From Paraglaciecola chathamensis S18K6 (GTDB taxonomy: Bacteria; Pseudomonadota; Gammaproteobacteria; Enterobacterales; Alteromonadaceae), in assembly GCA_000314955.1 (NCBI GenBank), contig BAEM01000029.1, positions 1-64,000 on the forward strand: a stretch of 64,000 nt of DNA, written 5' to 3'. The notes under the pieces are model-generated. The model searched no databases, had not been told where the DNA came from, and was given only the letters and a program-made list of their open reading frames with translations. A program made the translations under genes and the position numbers. Shown one piece after another: positions 34,924 to 44,652 of the stretch (the stretch's first letter is position 1; each line of letters starts with the position of its first letter).

Positions 34924-35340
34924 TTCACATTCCTTAATAACGTGTAGAGTAAAAATAACCCATGCCAGAAACACAAATTCTAATGGCACGGCTATTGATT
35001 AATATTGTCATTGAATCACTTGCCTGACTAATGGGGGCAAAAGGTGGTATCTCAAGGTCTGCTTTAACAATCATGTTTTGCCGAACGCCCTGATTTACCT
35101 TAGTTGAACATATCTAATAAACCCTGCGCTTAGTCGCATATGACTGCCACCCATATATTGATACAGAGTATGCCATTTTTCAGCGTTAACAGGCTAGCTA
35201 CAGCCGCTAAAAATTACGGTTTAGACAAAAGAAGACAAGTAGCCAATGTAGCTTTATTAATTTAATAGTATAAAACCTTTATAACTGTAAATTTATACAG
35301 TTATAATAAGATTCTGTTTTATTTAAAGATCTGATCAGTA
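34924..35340. other. Divergent region between gnd and the recombinase gene
   Basis: This 417-bp gap holds the LexA box at 35283-35302 near the recombinase start. No attachment site, attC-like hairpin or small gene was recognised. Confidence 0.45.
35283..35302 (+). promoter_or_regulatory. LexA (SOS) box upstream of the recombinase
   Basis: CTGTAAATTTATACAG (35285-35300) is an exact CTGT-N8-ACAG LexA core with an AT-rich spacer, embedded in a 10-bp perfect inverted repeat TATAACTGTA/TACAGTTATA (35280-35305). It ends 38 bp before the start codon. Confidence 0.75.
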
Positions 35341-36582
35341 ATGACCGTAATATTTGCGCCTTTGTTTCCCCATGCTGAACAATTAGATGTTGGCGTTACT
35401 TATATCAATCAGCACGTTATGGCGCTAGATACATCTATTAAAGACGCAGCATACAGCTACGAACTAGCGATCGAGTATCTAAGTGAAAATAGGTTTAATG
35501 CAAATAACTTTAAGTCTATACGCAGTGAATTAAATCTCTTATTTAATTGGGCATGGGAGGTAAAGCGCATTTCAATTGCTGATATTGATCGTGTGCAGTT
35601 ACGTAAGTTCGTTGATTTTTGTAATCAACCCCCTATTGAACTTATCACGCATGCGTCATATCCATTTTTTGTAGAAGACAAGCAAGACGGTACATTAGCG
35701 CCTAACCCTAAGTGGCGGCCTTTCGTGTTACGCAGTGCAGGCCGATATGTACGTAAAACATCTACCCTTAAAGCCCAGCTATCGTTATTGAGTGGTTTTT
35801 TTCTATTCTTGAGTGATATGGAATACGTAGATAAAAATCCAGCAGCAGTTTTGTTGCGCAGACTAAACGTTAACAACACCCATGTAGTTGAATCATCAGA
35901 CGGAGAAAAAGCCTTAAGTGATGTTCAGTGGAAACGTGTATGGCAACACGTTAATGACCTAGCAAACACCCAGCCTGAGAAACACCAGCGCACTAGGTTA
36001 CTCTTCGCTCTATTGTATTTATTGTACCCGAGAGTCTCAGAGATTGCCGCTCGCCCAGGTTACACCCCCATGATGAGTAGTTTTATACGCCACAGAAGTG
36101 GCCATTGGGTATTTAAAATACCGAGAAGTAAAGGTGGAAAAAGTCGCTTAATCCCCTGCCCTGATGAATTAATGCAGTGTTTAAAAGCGTATCGTCAATA
36201 TTTAGGCTTAGCTGATTTCCCTGCACCAGATGAACAGGTACCTTTATTCGTGCGTCATAGAGCGGGTACCCACGGTCGCGAAACGGGTATTTTGAACGCG
36301 CAATTAGGGATTGAAGCGATTAGAGATATAGTGCGCATGATTTTTGATAATGTCGCTGATTCCCACCATGGCTCAGTTCAAGAAGCTCACGAATTAAGTG
36401 AGCTTAGGGACTTCAGTGTTCATTCCCTACGCCATACAGGCATAACGACGTCAATTGCTGCTGGTACGCCTTTGCAAGTGGTGATGAAAAACGCAGGCCA
36501 TGCTGATTTATCCACTCTTTCTGTTTATATTTCGACAGATATACAACAGCAAGCCGAGGCGACCGTACCTCGGGCACTATAG
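35341..36582 (+). CDS. Solitary tyrosine site-specific recombinase
   Basis: This 413-residue protein has an N-terminal SAM-like DNA-binding region (about residues 30-170) and a C-terminal tyrosine-recombinase catalytic domain with Arg231 (YPRVSEIA), the beta-hairpin Lys (PRSKGGKSRLIP), His361 and Arg364 (HSLRHTG), His387 (GHADLSTLSVY) and nucleophile Tyr396. The set looks complete, so it is probably active. The ribosome site before ATG 35341 is weak. It has no excisionase, relaxase or phage genes next to it. A LexA box places it under SOS control, as for integron integrases. A repeat-family copy follows its stop codon. Confidence 0.85.
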   Translation: MTVIFAPLFPHAEQLDVGVTYINQHVMALDTSIKDAAYSYELAIEYLSENRFNANNFKSIRSELNLLFNWAWEVKRISIADIDRVQLRKFVDFCNQPPIELITHASYPFFVEDKQDGTLAPNPKWRPFVLRSAGRYVRKTSTLKAQLSLLSGFFLFLSDMEYVDKNPAAVLLRRLNVNNTHVVESSDGEKALSDVQWKRVWQHVNDLANTQPEKHQRTRLLFALLYLLYPRVSEIAARPGYTPMMSSFIRHRSGHWVFKIPRSKGGKSRLIPCPDELMQCLKAYRQYLGLADFPAPDEQVPLFVRHRAGTHGRETGILNAQLGIEAIRDIVRMIFDNVADSHHGSVQEAHELSELRDFSVHSLRHTGITTSIAAGTPLQVVMKNAGHADLSTLSVYISTDIQQQAEATVPRAL

Positions 36583-36586
36583 CCTT

Positions 36587-36655
36587 ATACCAATTCCATT
36601 AAATTTTCGCTGAGTGGTTAGTTATTTACTGGAACTGGATTTGGAATTATTAATA
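36587..36655. repeat. Short copy of the palindromic repeat family
   Basis: It has TATACCAATTCCATTAA at the left and, after CGCTGAGTG, a stretch (TTATTTACTGGAACTGG) like the opposite end of the element at 15290-15555. It starts 4 bp after the recombinase stop codon. Confidence 0.5.
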
Positions 36656-36659
36656 GTCG

Positions 36660-36687
36660 GTAAGCCCCATAAAAACGTGGGCTTACC
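36660..36687 (-). terminator. Hairpin downstream of the glucose dehydrogenase gene
   Basis: GTAAGCCC and GGGCTTAC pair around a 12-nt loop, 16 bp past the stop codon. There is no clear T-run, so it may be a weak terminator. Confidence 0.35.
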
Positions 36688-36702
36688 TATGTTGCTTATA
36701 CC

Positions 36703-39153
36703 TTAGTCATCTAAGGCATAGGCAATGACGTAATCTCCTGGAGGCGTTTCCATAAAATGATGCCCAGCAGCCACAATGACCAAGTAGCTTTTTCCATTTT
36801 GTCGATACATCATCGGATTGGCTTGCCCCCCAGCGGGTAGCACGTCTTGCCAAACGGTTTCACCTGTATTGATATCTATCGCGCGAATGAGGTTATCAGT
36901 CGCTGCGGCGATGAAAATTAAGCCGCTTTTGGTCACCAGGCTACCGCCGTTATTCGGTGTGCCTATTGTCAGAGGTAAGCCAGATGCAATGCCAAAGGGG
37001 CCATTGTTTCGTGCGGTACCAAGGGGGCGATCCCATAAGGTACTACCGTCTTCTAAATTTATTGCGCGTATTCCACCATAAGGGGGTTGTTTGCATAACA
37101 ATCCGGTAAATGGCAAGCGCCAACCGGCGTTAACATCTACCGCATAAGGCGTTCCTTGTTGAGGGTCCCCTGCTCCCTCGGGCCCACCATCGTCATGCTC
37201 CAATTCATCTCGTGGTTTCCAGCCTCGTTCGTTAGCTTCTTCCCGGCTGACGAGCCGGTTATAGTTTGGCATGTCATTGTAATTGGCAATCAGAACACCC
37301 CTTGATGGGTCGATTGCTACGCTTCCCCAATCTGACCCACCATTGTACCCAGGGTATTGGATCCAGTGCTGCTCAGTGGTGGGCGGAGTATAAATACCCT
37401 TGTAACTGGCTTCTTGAAATTGAATACGGCACGCGAGTTGATCAAACATAGTGACCCCCCACATGTCTTTGGCCGTGAGATCGGGCTTCCGAAGTGTGTG
37501 AAATGTTGAGAATGGTTGGGTACTAGAACGTTTTTCAGGCCCAACGCCCCCAACAGGTACGTTACGCTCTTCTACGCCCGTAAGTACTTCACCCGTCTCG
37601 CGGTTCAAGATATAAATATCTCCCTGCTTGCTTGGCAGCACTAATGCGGGCACTAGGCCATCTTCCGTTGGGTAATCAATTAGACTAACCTGAGAGCCCA
37701 AATCGTAATCCCATACGTCTTTGTGCACAGTCTGAAAAGCCCAAGCAGGTTTTCCTGTATTAACATTCATAGCAACAAGTGACGTTGAGTATTGAAGTTC
37801 TTCTTCAGCACGTGAACTACTCCAATAATCTGCGGAGGAATTTCCCATTGGCAAATAAGCAAAGCCTAAATCATTGTCCCCCGTGGCGGTGGTCCACATG
37901 TTTGGTGTACCACGTGTATAGGTTTCTCCTTCTGGCGGCAGTTTATTAAGATTTGGTTTTACCATATCCCACGCCCATAGCAGCTCACCGGTTTGCACAT
38001 CAAACCCCTTAATAACACCTGAGGGGGCATAACGCTTCTGACCATCAAGTACTTGATGGCCAGTAATAATAACTCCTTGAACGATCACTGGTACCCCGGT
38101 AATTGCCACAAATCCACTGGGGGTTTTTCCCATATTCTTTTTAATATCCACTTCGCCTTGATTGCCAAAATTGCTGCATGGCTTACCTGTCTGAGCATCC
38201 ACTTCGATGATTCTTCCATCTAATGTGCCGCTCACGATCCGCTCATTACATGCTAGCGCGTTAGTTGAGGCGCTTAACGCACTTGTATCTGCTTGGTTTG
38301 AATCTTGAGGTCGAATATCGTTGTTTTTTGGTACTTTATAATAGGTGACACCTCTGCAAGCTGCGGTGTAAGGAATGTCTTCATCCGCGACTTTTGGGTC
38401 GTAGCGCCATAGCTCTTTACCATTTTGTGCGTTTAAGGCGATCAACTGATTTCTCGCCGTACATAAATACAATTTGTTGCCAATTTTAATCGGGGTGGTC
38501 TCAGCTCCATAACGTTTGGGAGGGGTATCTTTTGTTCTGTACTGCCATGCTCGTTTTAAAGAGGCGACATTTTCGGGTGTAATATCAGTCACAGGCGAGT
38601 ATCGACTGGCGTTGTTATCTCGCCCATATACAGGCCAGTCATCTTGATTAATATCACTGATACCGTTTTTCGTACCGAGTTTTATTAAACTACTTCCCGC
38701 TTCGGCCACAGGAGCATTATGTGTCCAATTCATCGGCACGAAGGCCATGCTAAATGCACCTACAAAGATGACCAGGAATGCCCCAGCAAGTGAGAAGCTA
38801 GCGCGTTTTGATATACCAAAACTTGGCAGTAACAGGGCTAAAATAAAACCAAGTGCCACAGGTACGCCCATGCGTGGTACCCAGCGCCAATAATCTAACC
38901 CTGACTCCCAAATAGTCCAGCCAAGGGTACCTAGAAACATAAGCGCAAACACCCATAGTCCTAGACGTTGTTTAAAGTAAAGTAATACGCTCGTGAGTAA
39001 TAAACTCGCACCAGCGAGAGCATAATAGTAAGATCCGCTCTCTAAAATTAGCCACAGACCCCCTATCGCTAAATATAACCCGATGAAAAAGCTTACGACG
39101 GCGAAGATTCGTAGCGGTAAGTTAGCAATGCGTCGGTTTGAAGAAGAAGGCAT
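36703..39153 (-). CDS. gcd: Membrane-bound PQQ glucose dehydrogenase
   Basis: This 816-residue quinoprotein oxidises glucose to gluconolactone in the periplasm and passes electrons to ubiquinone. It has an N-terminal membrane domain of about five helices (residues 15-140) and a PQQ beta-propeller (about 165-815) with DWPVYGRDNNASRYSPVTDI, the tryptophan-docking repeats (NGKELWRYDP, TGKPAWAFQTVHKDVWDYD) and the C-terminal AAGHHFMETPPGDYVIAYAL. Length and order match E. coli Gcd. No PQQ synthesis genes are in the window. It is monocistronic. Confidence 0.95.
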   Translation of the reverse strand: MPSSSNRRIANLPLRIFAVVSFFIGLYLAIGGLWLILESGSYYYALAGASLLLTSVLLYFKQRLGLWVFALMFLGTLGWTIWESGLDYWRWVPRMGVPVALGFILALLLPSFGISKRASFSLAGAFLVIFVGAFSMAFVPMNWTHNAPVAEAGSSLIKLGTKNGISDINQDDWPVYGRDNNASRYSPVTDITPENVASLKRAWQYRTKDTPPKRYGAETTPIKIGNKLYLCTARNQLIALNAQNGKELWRYDPKVADEDIPYTAACRGVTYYKVPKNNDIRPQDSNQADTSALSASTNALACNERIVSGTLDGRIIEVDAQTGKPCSNFGNQGEVDIKKNMGKTPSGFVAITGVPVIVQGVIITGHQVLDGQKRYAPSGVIKGFDVQTGELLWAWDMVKPNLNKLPPEGETYTRGTPNMWTTATGDNDLGFAYLPMGNSSADYWSSSRAEEELQYSTSLVAMNVNTGKPAWAFQTVHKDVWDYDLGSQVSLIDYPTEDGLVPALVLPSKQGDIYILNRETGEVLTGVEERNVPVGGVGPEKRSSTQPFSTFHTLRKPDLTAKDMWGVTMFDQLACRIQFQEASYKGIYTPPTTEQHWIQYPGYNGGSDWGSVAIDPSRGVLIANYNDMPNYNRLVSREEANERGWKPRDELEHDDGGPEGAGDPQQGTPYAVDVNAGWRLPFTGLLCKQPPYGGIRAINLEDGSTLWDRPLGTARNNGPFGIASGLPLTIGTPNNGGSLVTKSGLIFIAAATDNLIRAIDINTGETVWQDVLPAGGQANPMMYRQNGKSYLVIVAAGHHFMETPPGDYVIAYALDD

Positions 39154-39427
39154 TTACCATTTCCTTTTTGAAGTTGGAAAGAAGAATGTGAAACTAGGTT
39201 GATGAAAACCTAAATCAGCCTTACGTCAGAACAGTCCTTTTTTACGCTCTTAGACATAATTCAACCAAAGCAATGCAAAGCACGCACCATATTCACTTGA
39301 GGGTAATTCAAGGGAAGGTGTAAAAAAACACCCCATCTAAAATGAAATCATTTCACAGCGGGTGTAACAATTACTTGGCCTAGCGGCCTAATAAATCCCC
39401 ATTATTCTAATTGTTAAATCCAGCTTG

Positions 39428-41230
39428 TTAGTGGCCCAGCTGAAAAATTAAAACCTGATAATTTTCGAGATTGAGCACTAATTTTGGATCATTTCCGTTA
39501 TTTCCATTCTCACAACCTGAAAAAGCATGCGGGTCGTGATAGCCCCCATACCAATTAAAAACACACTGCCATTGCTCACTGTTTAAAGCGGGAACCTCAT
39601 AGTTTTCATGCGTTTGGTTTTTGAAATTGATGAGCACCATAACCTTGTCGTTCGTGCCACTAGATGACTCATCACTGACATCTTTACCTCGGGTATAGGC
39701 CAATACGCCATTTTCCTGATCAAAGTGAGTCACCTTGATGTCATGGCTTTGTAAACTGGGACACTGTTTACGCAACGCGATAAGTGTTTGGTAAGCTTGT
39801 TGTAATTGGGGAAACTTCTGATTCCGCTTCCAGTCTATTGGGTCTTTATCATCAAACCATAGATCTTCTAGCAACTCTTGACCTTGAAACAACATAGGAA
39901 TACCTGGTGCGGTTAGCGTGAGCGCAGCAGCTATAACTGAACGCTGACGTGCAAAATAGTCTTTATCCACGTTACCAGGGGCAATTTCTTCTGCTAATCG
40001 AGCACTGCCATTTGCCACCTCATCGTGTGATTCGACGTAAATCACACGGCAAAAAGCGTCGTCGGAGTAAAGTCGCATAAGGGCTTTTTCAACGATTGCT
40101 ATATCTCTACTGTCGTCTTCAGGTTGTGTTAATACGTCTCGTATCGGATGGACAAAGTCTGCATCCCACTGTGCAGTGTAACCTAGGCCACCTTCCTCGG
40201 TGCTATTGGTGACAAAGTCGTTTCCATGCAGATCTTCGGCGACAATGATTTTTTCAGGGTGACGGCGCTGAACTTCGCTATTGATCCAGCGAATTAATTC
40301 ATAAGCCTCTTCAATGCTATCGGCAGGGTTCTCTGAGCCCGATACCGAGCGCATGTATGGGATCATATCCATACGCAGACCATCTAGCCTATATTCGTCT
40401 AACCACATCATCGCATTGTCGAATATAAACTGACGCACCTCCTCGCGACCATAATCAGGTCTGGTGTCGCCCCAAGGTGTGTCACTTCGCCAATCATTAT
40501 AAAAATAAATTCCGCCTTTATCGTTTTCAGACCAACCATCGAATTGCCAAAGGTGGAGATCGCTCGGTCCAAAATGGTTATAAACGACATCTAGCACAAC
40601 GGCTATGCCTCGAGCATGGGCTTCGCGAACCAAATCTTTTAGACCATTTGGGCCACCGTATGCTTCTTCAACCGCAAATGGATAAGCAGGGTTGTAGCCC
40701 CAACTAAAGTCGCCAGCAAATTCATTAACGGGCATTACTTCAATACAATTGATGCCTAGCTCGACAAGATAATCTAGTTTTTCGATAGTACTGTGAAACG
40801 TGCCTGGTTTATTCGCCACGCCATTGTCGTCTCGATCTTTGCAGTTAAATGTGCCGATATGCAGCTCGTAAATAACCAGCGACTTTTTGTCGGGCATCGA
40901 AAAAGAGTCTTGTGGCCACTCATAGTCGTCATCGTAAACAATTGAGGCGCCAACACTGTTGGTAAGCAAGCGAGCTCTTGGATCATTTCGCTTTAATACA
41001 TCACCAGATTCGCTGGTAATGCTAAATTGATATTGTTGGCTATTGGCTAGACTGGGCACGTGTCCGGCCCATATACCTCCTTCCTCTTTAGACAGGGCAA
41101 CACCTTCGTCGCTCCAATCGTCAAATTCCCCACGTATCGAAACGTTAACGGCATTGGGTGCCCAAACAGATACGGCATAACCTTTGTCTAACTTGCTTAT
41201 TCCCATAGGAAGGTGATTTTCGTTTGGCAT
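39428..41230 (-). CDS. GH13 alpha-amylase/branching-enzyme family protein
   Basis: This protein of about 600 residues has an N-terminal CBM48-like domain (about 5-95; VSVWAPNAVNVSIRGEFDDW), a GH13 barrel (about 115-490) and a C-terminal beta domain. The four conserved regions are VVLDVVYNH, GLRMDMIPYM with the nucleophile Asp, IIVAEDLHG with the acid Glu, and VIYVESHDE with the transition-state Asp. It resembles glycogen-branching and maltooligosyltrehalose-hydrolysing enzymes; reaction not settled. ATG 41230 begins at the family-like start; the frame from 41350 adds about 40 unrelated residues. No other glycogen gene is adjacent. Confidence 0.82.
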   Translation of the reverse strand: MPNENHLPMGISKLDKGYAVSVWAPNAVNVSIRGEFDDWSDEGVALSKEEGGIWAGHVPSLANSQQYQFSITSESGDVLKRNDPRARLLTNSVGASIVYDDDYEWPQDSFSMPDKKSLVIYELHIGTFNCKDRDDNGVANKPGTFHSTIEKLDYLVELGINCIEVMPVNEFAGDFSWGYNPAYPFAVEEAYGGPNGLKDLVREAHARGIAVVLDVVYNHFGPSDLHLWQFDGWSENDKGGIYFYNDWRSDTPWGDTRPDYGREEVRQFIFDNAMMWLDEYRLDGLRMDMIPYMRSVSGSENPADSIEEAYELIRWINSEVQRRHPEKIIVAEDLHGNDFVTNSTEEGGLGYTAQWDADFVHPIRDVLTQPEDDSRDIAIVEKALMRLYSDDAFCRVIYVESHDEVANGSARLAEEIAPGNVDKDYFARQRSVIAAALTLTAPGIPMLFQGQELLEDLWFDDKDPIDWKRNQKFPQLQQAYQTLIALRKQCPSLQSHDIKVTHFDQENGVLAYTRGKDVSDESSSGTNDKVMVLINFKNQTHENYEVPALNSEQWQCVFNWYGGYHDPHAFSGCENGNNGNDPKLVLNLENYQVLIFQLGH

Positions 41231-41646
41231 AAGAGAGCTCTCTAGAATTGAAATGTAGAACACTGCACTAAGCGTAAAGTGCGCCAACATGGCGGCTGCG
41301 GAGAAATAAAACTCATAGTGCAGTGCTATATGGCAGAAGAAGCGTTGCACGTTTGCTGGCCAACGCTTAGCTTTAAACCTGGTGTTATCTTTTACCTTGA
41401 TTTGCTAGTGCTGGGTAACAGGTAATATTTGCAAACCAAAGGTAAATTTGTCAGCGTTTTGTGTTTGTATAAGCAAGCCTGTATTTCCCTAATGTGCCTC
41501 TACCCTGTGTTGCGCCCTGACCATAGCAACAGTTTCAAGTCTCGTTCACCTTACATTTTTTATAGGAATGAGTTTTGCAGCTCCTATAAAGTCTAGGTAT
41601 ATCCAGTTTGCTAATCAGCAGCTGGACGTTACAAAAAGGAAATATT
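41231..41646. other. Divergent gap before the stress-type membrane protein gene
   Basis: This 416-bp gap separates divergent genes. I see an imperfect dyad near 41562-41587 but no strong operator and no small gene. Confidence 0.35.
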
Positions 41647-42159
41647 ATGAGTAATGAAATCAGAGGAAAAGTTAGCGCTACATACGCAGATGAAGCGAGT
41701 GCAAAGAAAGGCGCCACGGCGGTGTTAGATAACGCTGCATTACAACCCGACGAAGTCAGAATTATTGGCCCTCATGACACTCAGTTTGACCAGAAGCTAG
41801 AAAACAAGGATAAGAAAGTTGGCTTTTTTATGCTTAAAGCGCACATGGCATTTGGCCTTATTGGCATTGTGCTGGGTGTGTTTTTTGCGGTACTGCTGGC
41901 GTTCTATGGGCCTAGTTACACACAAAATAGTCCTATTATGACCGTCATTGCGCTTTCCATTTTAGGCTTTTTCGTTGGTTTAATGCTTGCTGGCTTCATT
42001 TCACTCAGACCAGATCAAGATGGTGTAGTGAATCAGTCTCGTGAGGCCACTCATGACGGCAAATGGGTCGTAGTGGTAAATAGCCCGTCCCACGAAAAAA
42101 CTGAGCAGGTGTACGACATCCTAGGTAAAACTGCGTTATCGGTATCGAGCAGTTTATAA
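41647..42159 (+). CDS. Small stress-type membrane protein, unknown function
   Basis: This 170-residue protein has a soluble N-terminal part (about residues 1-65; TYADEASAKKGATAVLDNA), two TM helices (AFGLIGIVLGVFFAVLLAF and ALSILGFFVGLMLAGFI) and a soluble C-terminal part with a VVVNSPSHEKTEQVYDIL-like segment. The two soluble parts may form one ferredoxin-like fold split by the helices. ATG 41647 has AAAAGGAAA upstream. Similar proteins in Alteromonadales have been misnamed riboflavin biosynthesis RibA; no such activity is visible. Confidence 0.65.
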   Translation: MSNEIRGKVSATYADEASAKKGATAVLDNAALQPDEVRIIGPHDTQFDQKLENKDKKVGFFMLKAHMAFGLIGIVLGVFFAVLLAFYGPSYTQNSPIMTVIALSILGFFVGLMLAGFISLRPDQDGVVNQSREATHDGKWVVVVNSPSHEKTEQVYDILGKTALSVSSSL

Positions 42160-42170
42160 CATTTAACGTG

Positions 42171-42199
42171 GCCACCGAGCTAATGACTAGCTTGGTGGC
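42171..42199. terminator. Shared hairpin between convergent genes
   Basis: GCCACCGAGCTA and TAGCTTGGTGGC form a 12-bp stem with one G-U pair and a 5-nt loop, between the convergent stress-type membrane protein and tatD genes. T-runs are weak on both sides. Confidence 0.5.
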
Positions 42200-42218
42200 T
42201 AGTGGTTAAATTTAAAGC

Positions 42219-42995
42219 TTACGCTTTCGCTTTTAGTATATTGAACAAGCGATAGAAGTTTTCTGTGGTGACGCTAGCTAACTCTTCAACGGATATCCCT
42301 TTTAACTGCGCAATAAATTCCCCTACCTCGCGCACGTAACCTGGTTGATTTTGTTTACCGCGATAAGGCACTGGTGCAAGCCATGGAGAGTCAGTTTCTA
42401 TTAGTAAATTTTCTAACGGTATTTTCCTCACTACGTCTTGCAGCGCCTGTGCGCTTTTGAACGTCACAATACCAGAAATCGAAATGTAAAAGCCTAATTC
42501 TATTGCAGCTTGGGCCATGTCCCAATCTTCAGTAAAGCAATGTAATACACCTGTGGTATGGTCAGCTTTATGCTCTTTCAATAATGAAATCGTGTCTTGG
42601 CGAGCGTCCCTGGTATGTATAATCAAGGGCTTATTTAGCACGTTCGCCACCTTGATATGATCAACAAAAGACGTTAGTTGCACGTCTTTAGTATCTGCAC
42701 TGTAAAAATAGTCTAGGCCGGTTTCACCGATTGCGACTATGTTGTCCGAACTGGCCATACTCAGTAGCTCGTCATAGGTACACGCTTCATCTTGGTGAAG
42801 GGGATGTACGCCGCACGAGGCAGAGACATTATTAAACGGCTTAATAGATTGCATCATCGCTGGAAAGTCATTAACCGATACACACACACACAAGAAGTGT
42901 TCTACTCCTCGTTGCTGGGCGAAATGTATCACTTCAGCTAGTTCTTCTGGGCTTTTATCTAATCTGTCTAGGTGACAATGTGAATCTACAAACAA
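42219..42995 (-). CDS. ycfH: TatD-family metal-dependent hydrolase
   Basis: This 258-residue TIM-barrel DNase/hydrolase shows DSHCHLDRL at the N-terminus, AIGETGLDYFYS, IIHTRDA, HCFTE and ETDSPWLAP, the full metal-binding set of TatD enzymes. In E. coli the equivalent ycfH sits next to holB, as here. It closes a long minus-strand cluster and lies about 50 nt after holB. Confidence 0.92.
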   Translation of the reverse strand: MFVDSHCHLDRLDKSPEELAEVIHFAQQRGVEHFLCVCVSVNDFPAMMQSIKPFNNVSASCGVHPLHQDEACTYDELLSMASSDNIVAIGETGLDYFYSADTKDVQLTSFVDHIKVANVLNKPLIIHTRDARQDTISLLKEHKADHTTGVLHCFTEDWDMAQAAIELGFYISISGIVTFKSAQALQDVVRKIPLENLLIETDSPWLAPVPYRGKQNQPGYVREVGEFIAQLKGISVEELASVTTENFYRLFNILKAKA

Positions 42996-43046
42996 AAAAT
43001 ATTCCTACTTTAGAACGTTAAATTTTAGTCATCCGCAACCTTTACA

Positions 43047-43964
43047 TTACGGACGCTGTGCTATCGATTGCAATACATTAACCAACACTAGGGATTTATT
43101 GACGCCAGGATTGCGTAATTGTTCATTGGCACTGATACAAGCTTTTTGCATTTCCCAAAGTGCGTCGATGTTATGCGGCCCAGTTTTTAGTTGGTCCACT
43201 AACCAAACTTGCAACCATTGAACAATTGTTGTCGCTTCGTCCTGCCACTTTGTCGCTAATGCAGCAGCGTTAAGGGTACCAACACTTAGATAACCAATAT
43301 TTTCAACGACTTCATTGTAACTGACTTTAGGCGGGCTTTTTAAATGTTCAATTAATTCCAAGGGCGAAGCGCTGTATAAACGTAACATTGCGTCATCAAC
43401 ATTGGAATAACCTTGTTCAGATAACCAATCATGACAGCCTTGCAGTGTTGGGCTTGGCAGAGCTACTTTTTCACAACGGCTTAGTATGGTTGGCAGTAAA
43501 CGTTCGCTTTGATGACTTAACAGCAATAAAAAGGTGTTGTTGGTTGGCTCTTCCAGGGTTTTAAGCAAAGCATTGGCACTGGACTCTGTCATGGTATGAG
43601 CGTCATGGATGATTAATACCTTGGCACCTGAAAGCTGCGCCGAGCCAGATAGCTTTTTAATCGCCTCACGGATGGCATCAACGCCAATTTGTTTATCAGA
43701 GCGAATTTCGTAAAGATCCGGGTGGTTTCCCGCGGTTAGTAACAGGCACGACTGACAATGGCCACAAGGCACTAAATCACTCTTGGTACCGGCGGTATGT
43801 GCGTTAGTTCCTTTATTCGCACATAACAAAAATTGCCCTAATTGCTCAGCAAATTCTGTTTTGCCTATACCCTTCGCGCCTTTTAGTAACAGCGCATGAT
43901 GTAGCGAGTGCGTCATAGCGCGTTGGGACAACTGCTGCAAAGATGCTTGTAACCATGAATACAC
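43047..43964 (-). CDS. holB: DNA polymerase III subunit delta prime
   Basis: This 305-residue clamp-loader subunit has an AAA+ fold with HALLLKGAKGIGKTEFAEQL, a zinc module (PCGHCQSCLLL with an earlier LCANKG Cys), and the SRC motif in ILSRCEKVALP. It helps load the beta clamp and is structural rather than ATP-hydrolysing. It begins 1 nt after the tmk stop, so the two are coupled. Confidence 0.93.
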   Translation of the reverse strand: MYSWLQASLQQLSQRAMTHSLHHALLLKGAKGIGKTEFAEQLGQFLLCANKGTNAHTAGTKSDLVPCGHCQSCLLLTAGNHPDLYEIRSDKQIGVDAIREAIKKLSGSAQLSGAKVLIIHDAHTMTESSANALLKTLEEPTNNTFLLLLSHQSERLLPTILSRCEKVALPSPTLQGCHDWLSEQGYSNVDDAMLRLYSASPLELIEHLKSPPKVSYNEVVENIGYLSVGTLNAAALATKWQDEATTIVQWLQVWLVDQLKTGPHNIDALWEMQKACISANEQLRNPGVNKSLVLVNVLQSIAQRP

Positions 43965-43965
43965 G

Positions 43966-44595
43966 TTACACCACCAAAAACTGTTGTATGGCGAGTTTAA
44001 TATCGTGATGAACGCTTTCTATCGGTTGCATAGTATTTATGACAACGCAGTTATCATCTTGCTCAGCCAAACTGAGATAGCGGGCGCGAGTACGTTCAAA
44101 GAATGAGATGTCGAGCTGTTCTATACGGTCTAATTCACCGCGGCCTCTGGCGCGCTGTAACCCAACGCTAGGTTCAACATCTAAGTACAGAGTAAAGTCA
44201 GGTACAAACCCTTTTAAGGTAATATCACGCAGAGGTTGAATTAACGTTTGTGGTATTTCACGCCCTCCACCCTGATAGGCCTGAGACGACATATCATGTC
44301 GATCTCCTAATACCCATTTCCCTGCTGATAACGCGGGGTGAATGACATTATGCAGTAACTGAGCGCGCGCGGCGTACATAAGCAACAACTCGGCCTCGGT
44401 GGTCACTGTTTCATTTTGCCAATCTTTTTTTACACATTCACGAATGGCTTCAGCCATGGCGGTTCCGCCCGGCTCTCTGGTGCAAATTAACCTATGCCCA
44501 GCTTGTTCTATGCAGGATTTTACAATACTCACTGCAGTGCTTTTTCCCGCACCTTCTAACCCTTCAATGACTATAAACTTACCTGGGTGTATCAA
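43966..44595 (-). CDS. tmk: Thymidylate kinase
   Basis: This 209-residue enzyme phosphorylates dTMP to dTDP. Motifs are the P-loop VIEGLEGAGKSTAVSIV, CTREPGGTAMAE, LGDRHDMSSQAYQGGGR and the Arg-rich LID RARGRGELDRIE. It lies between mltG and holB as in E. coli. Confidence 0.95.
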   Translation of the reverse strand: MIHPGKFIVIEGLEGAGKSTAVSIVKSCIEQAGHRLICTREPGGTAMAEAIRECVKKDWQNETVTTEAELLLMYAARAQLLHNVIHPALSAGKWVLGDRHDMSSQAYQGGGREIPQTLIQPLRDITLKGFVPDFTLYLDVEPSVGLQRARGRGELDRIEQLDISFFERTRARYLSLAEQDDNCVVINTMQPIESVHHDIKLAIQQFLVV

Positions 44596-44652
44596 ATTTG
44601 ACTTCCTTTACTCTCAATAGAGCGTGTTTATAAAAATAAACTGTTAAACGTA

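Noticed and set aside
35283-36582. Possible integron (SOS-controlled tyrosine recombinase)
   Set aside because: No attC-like sites, cassettes or integron-integrase-specific motif were seen, so I call it only a solitary recombinase.
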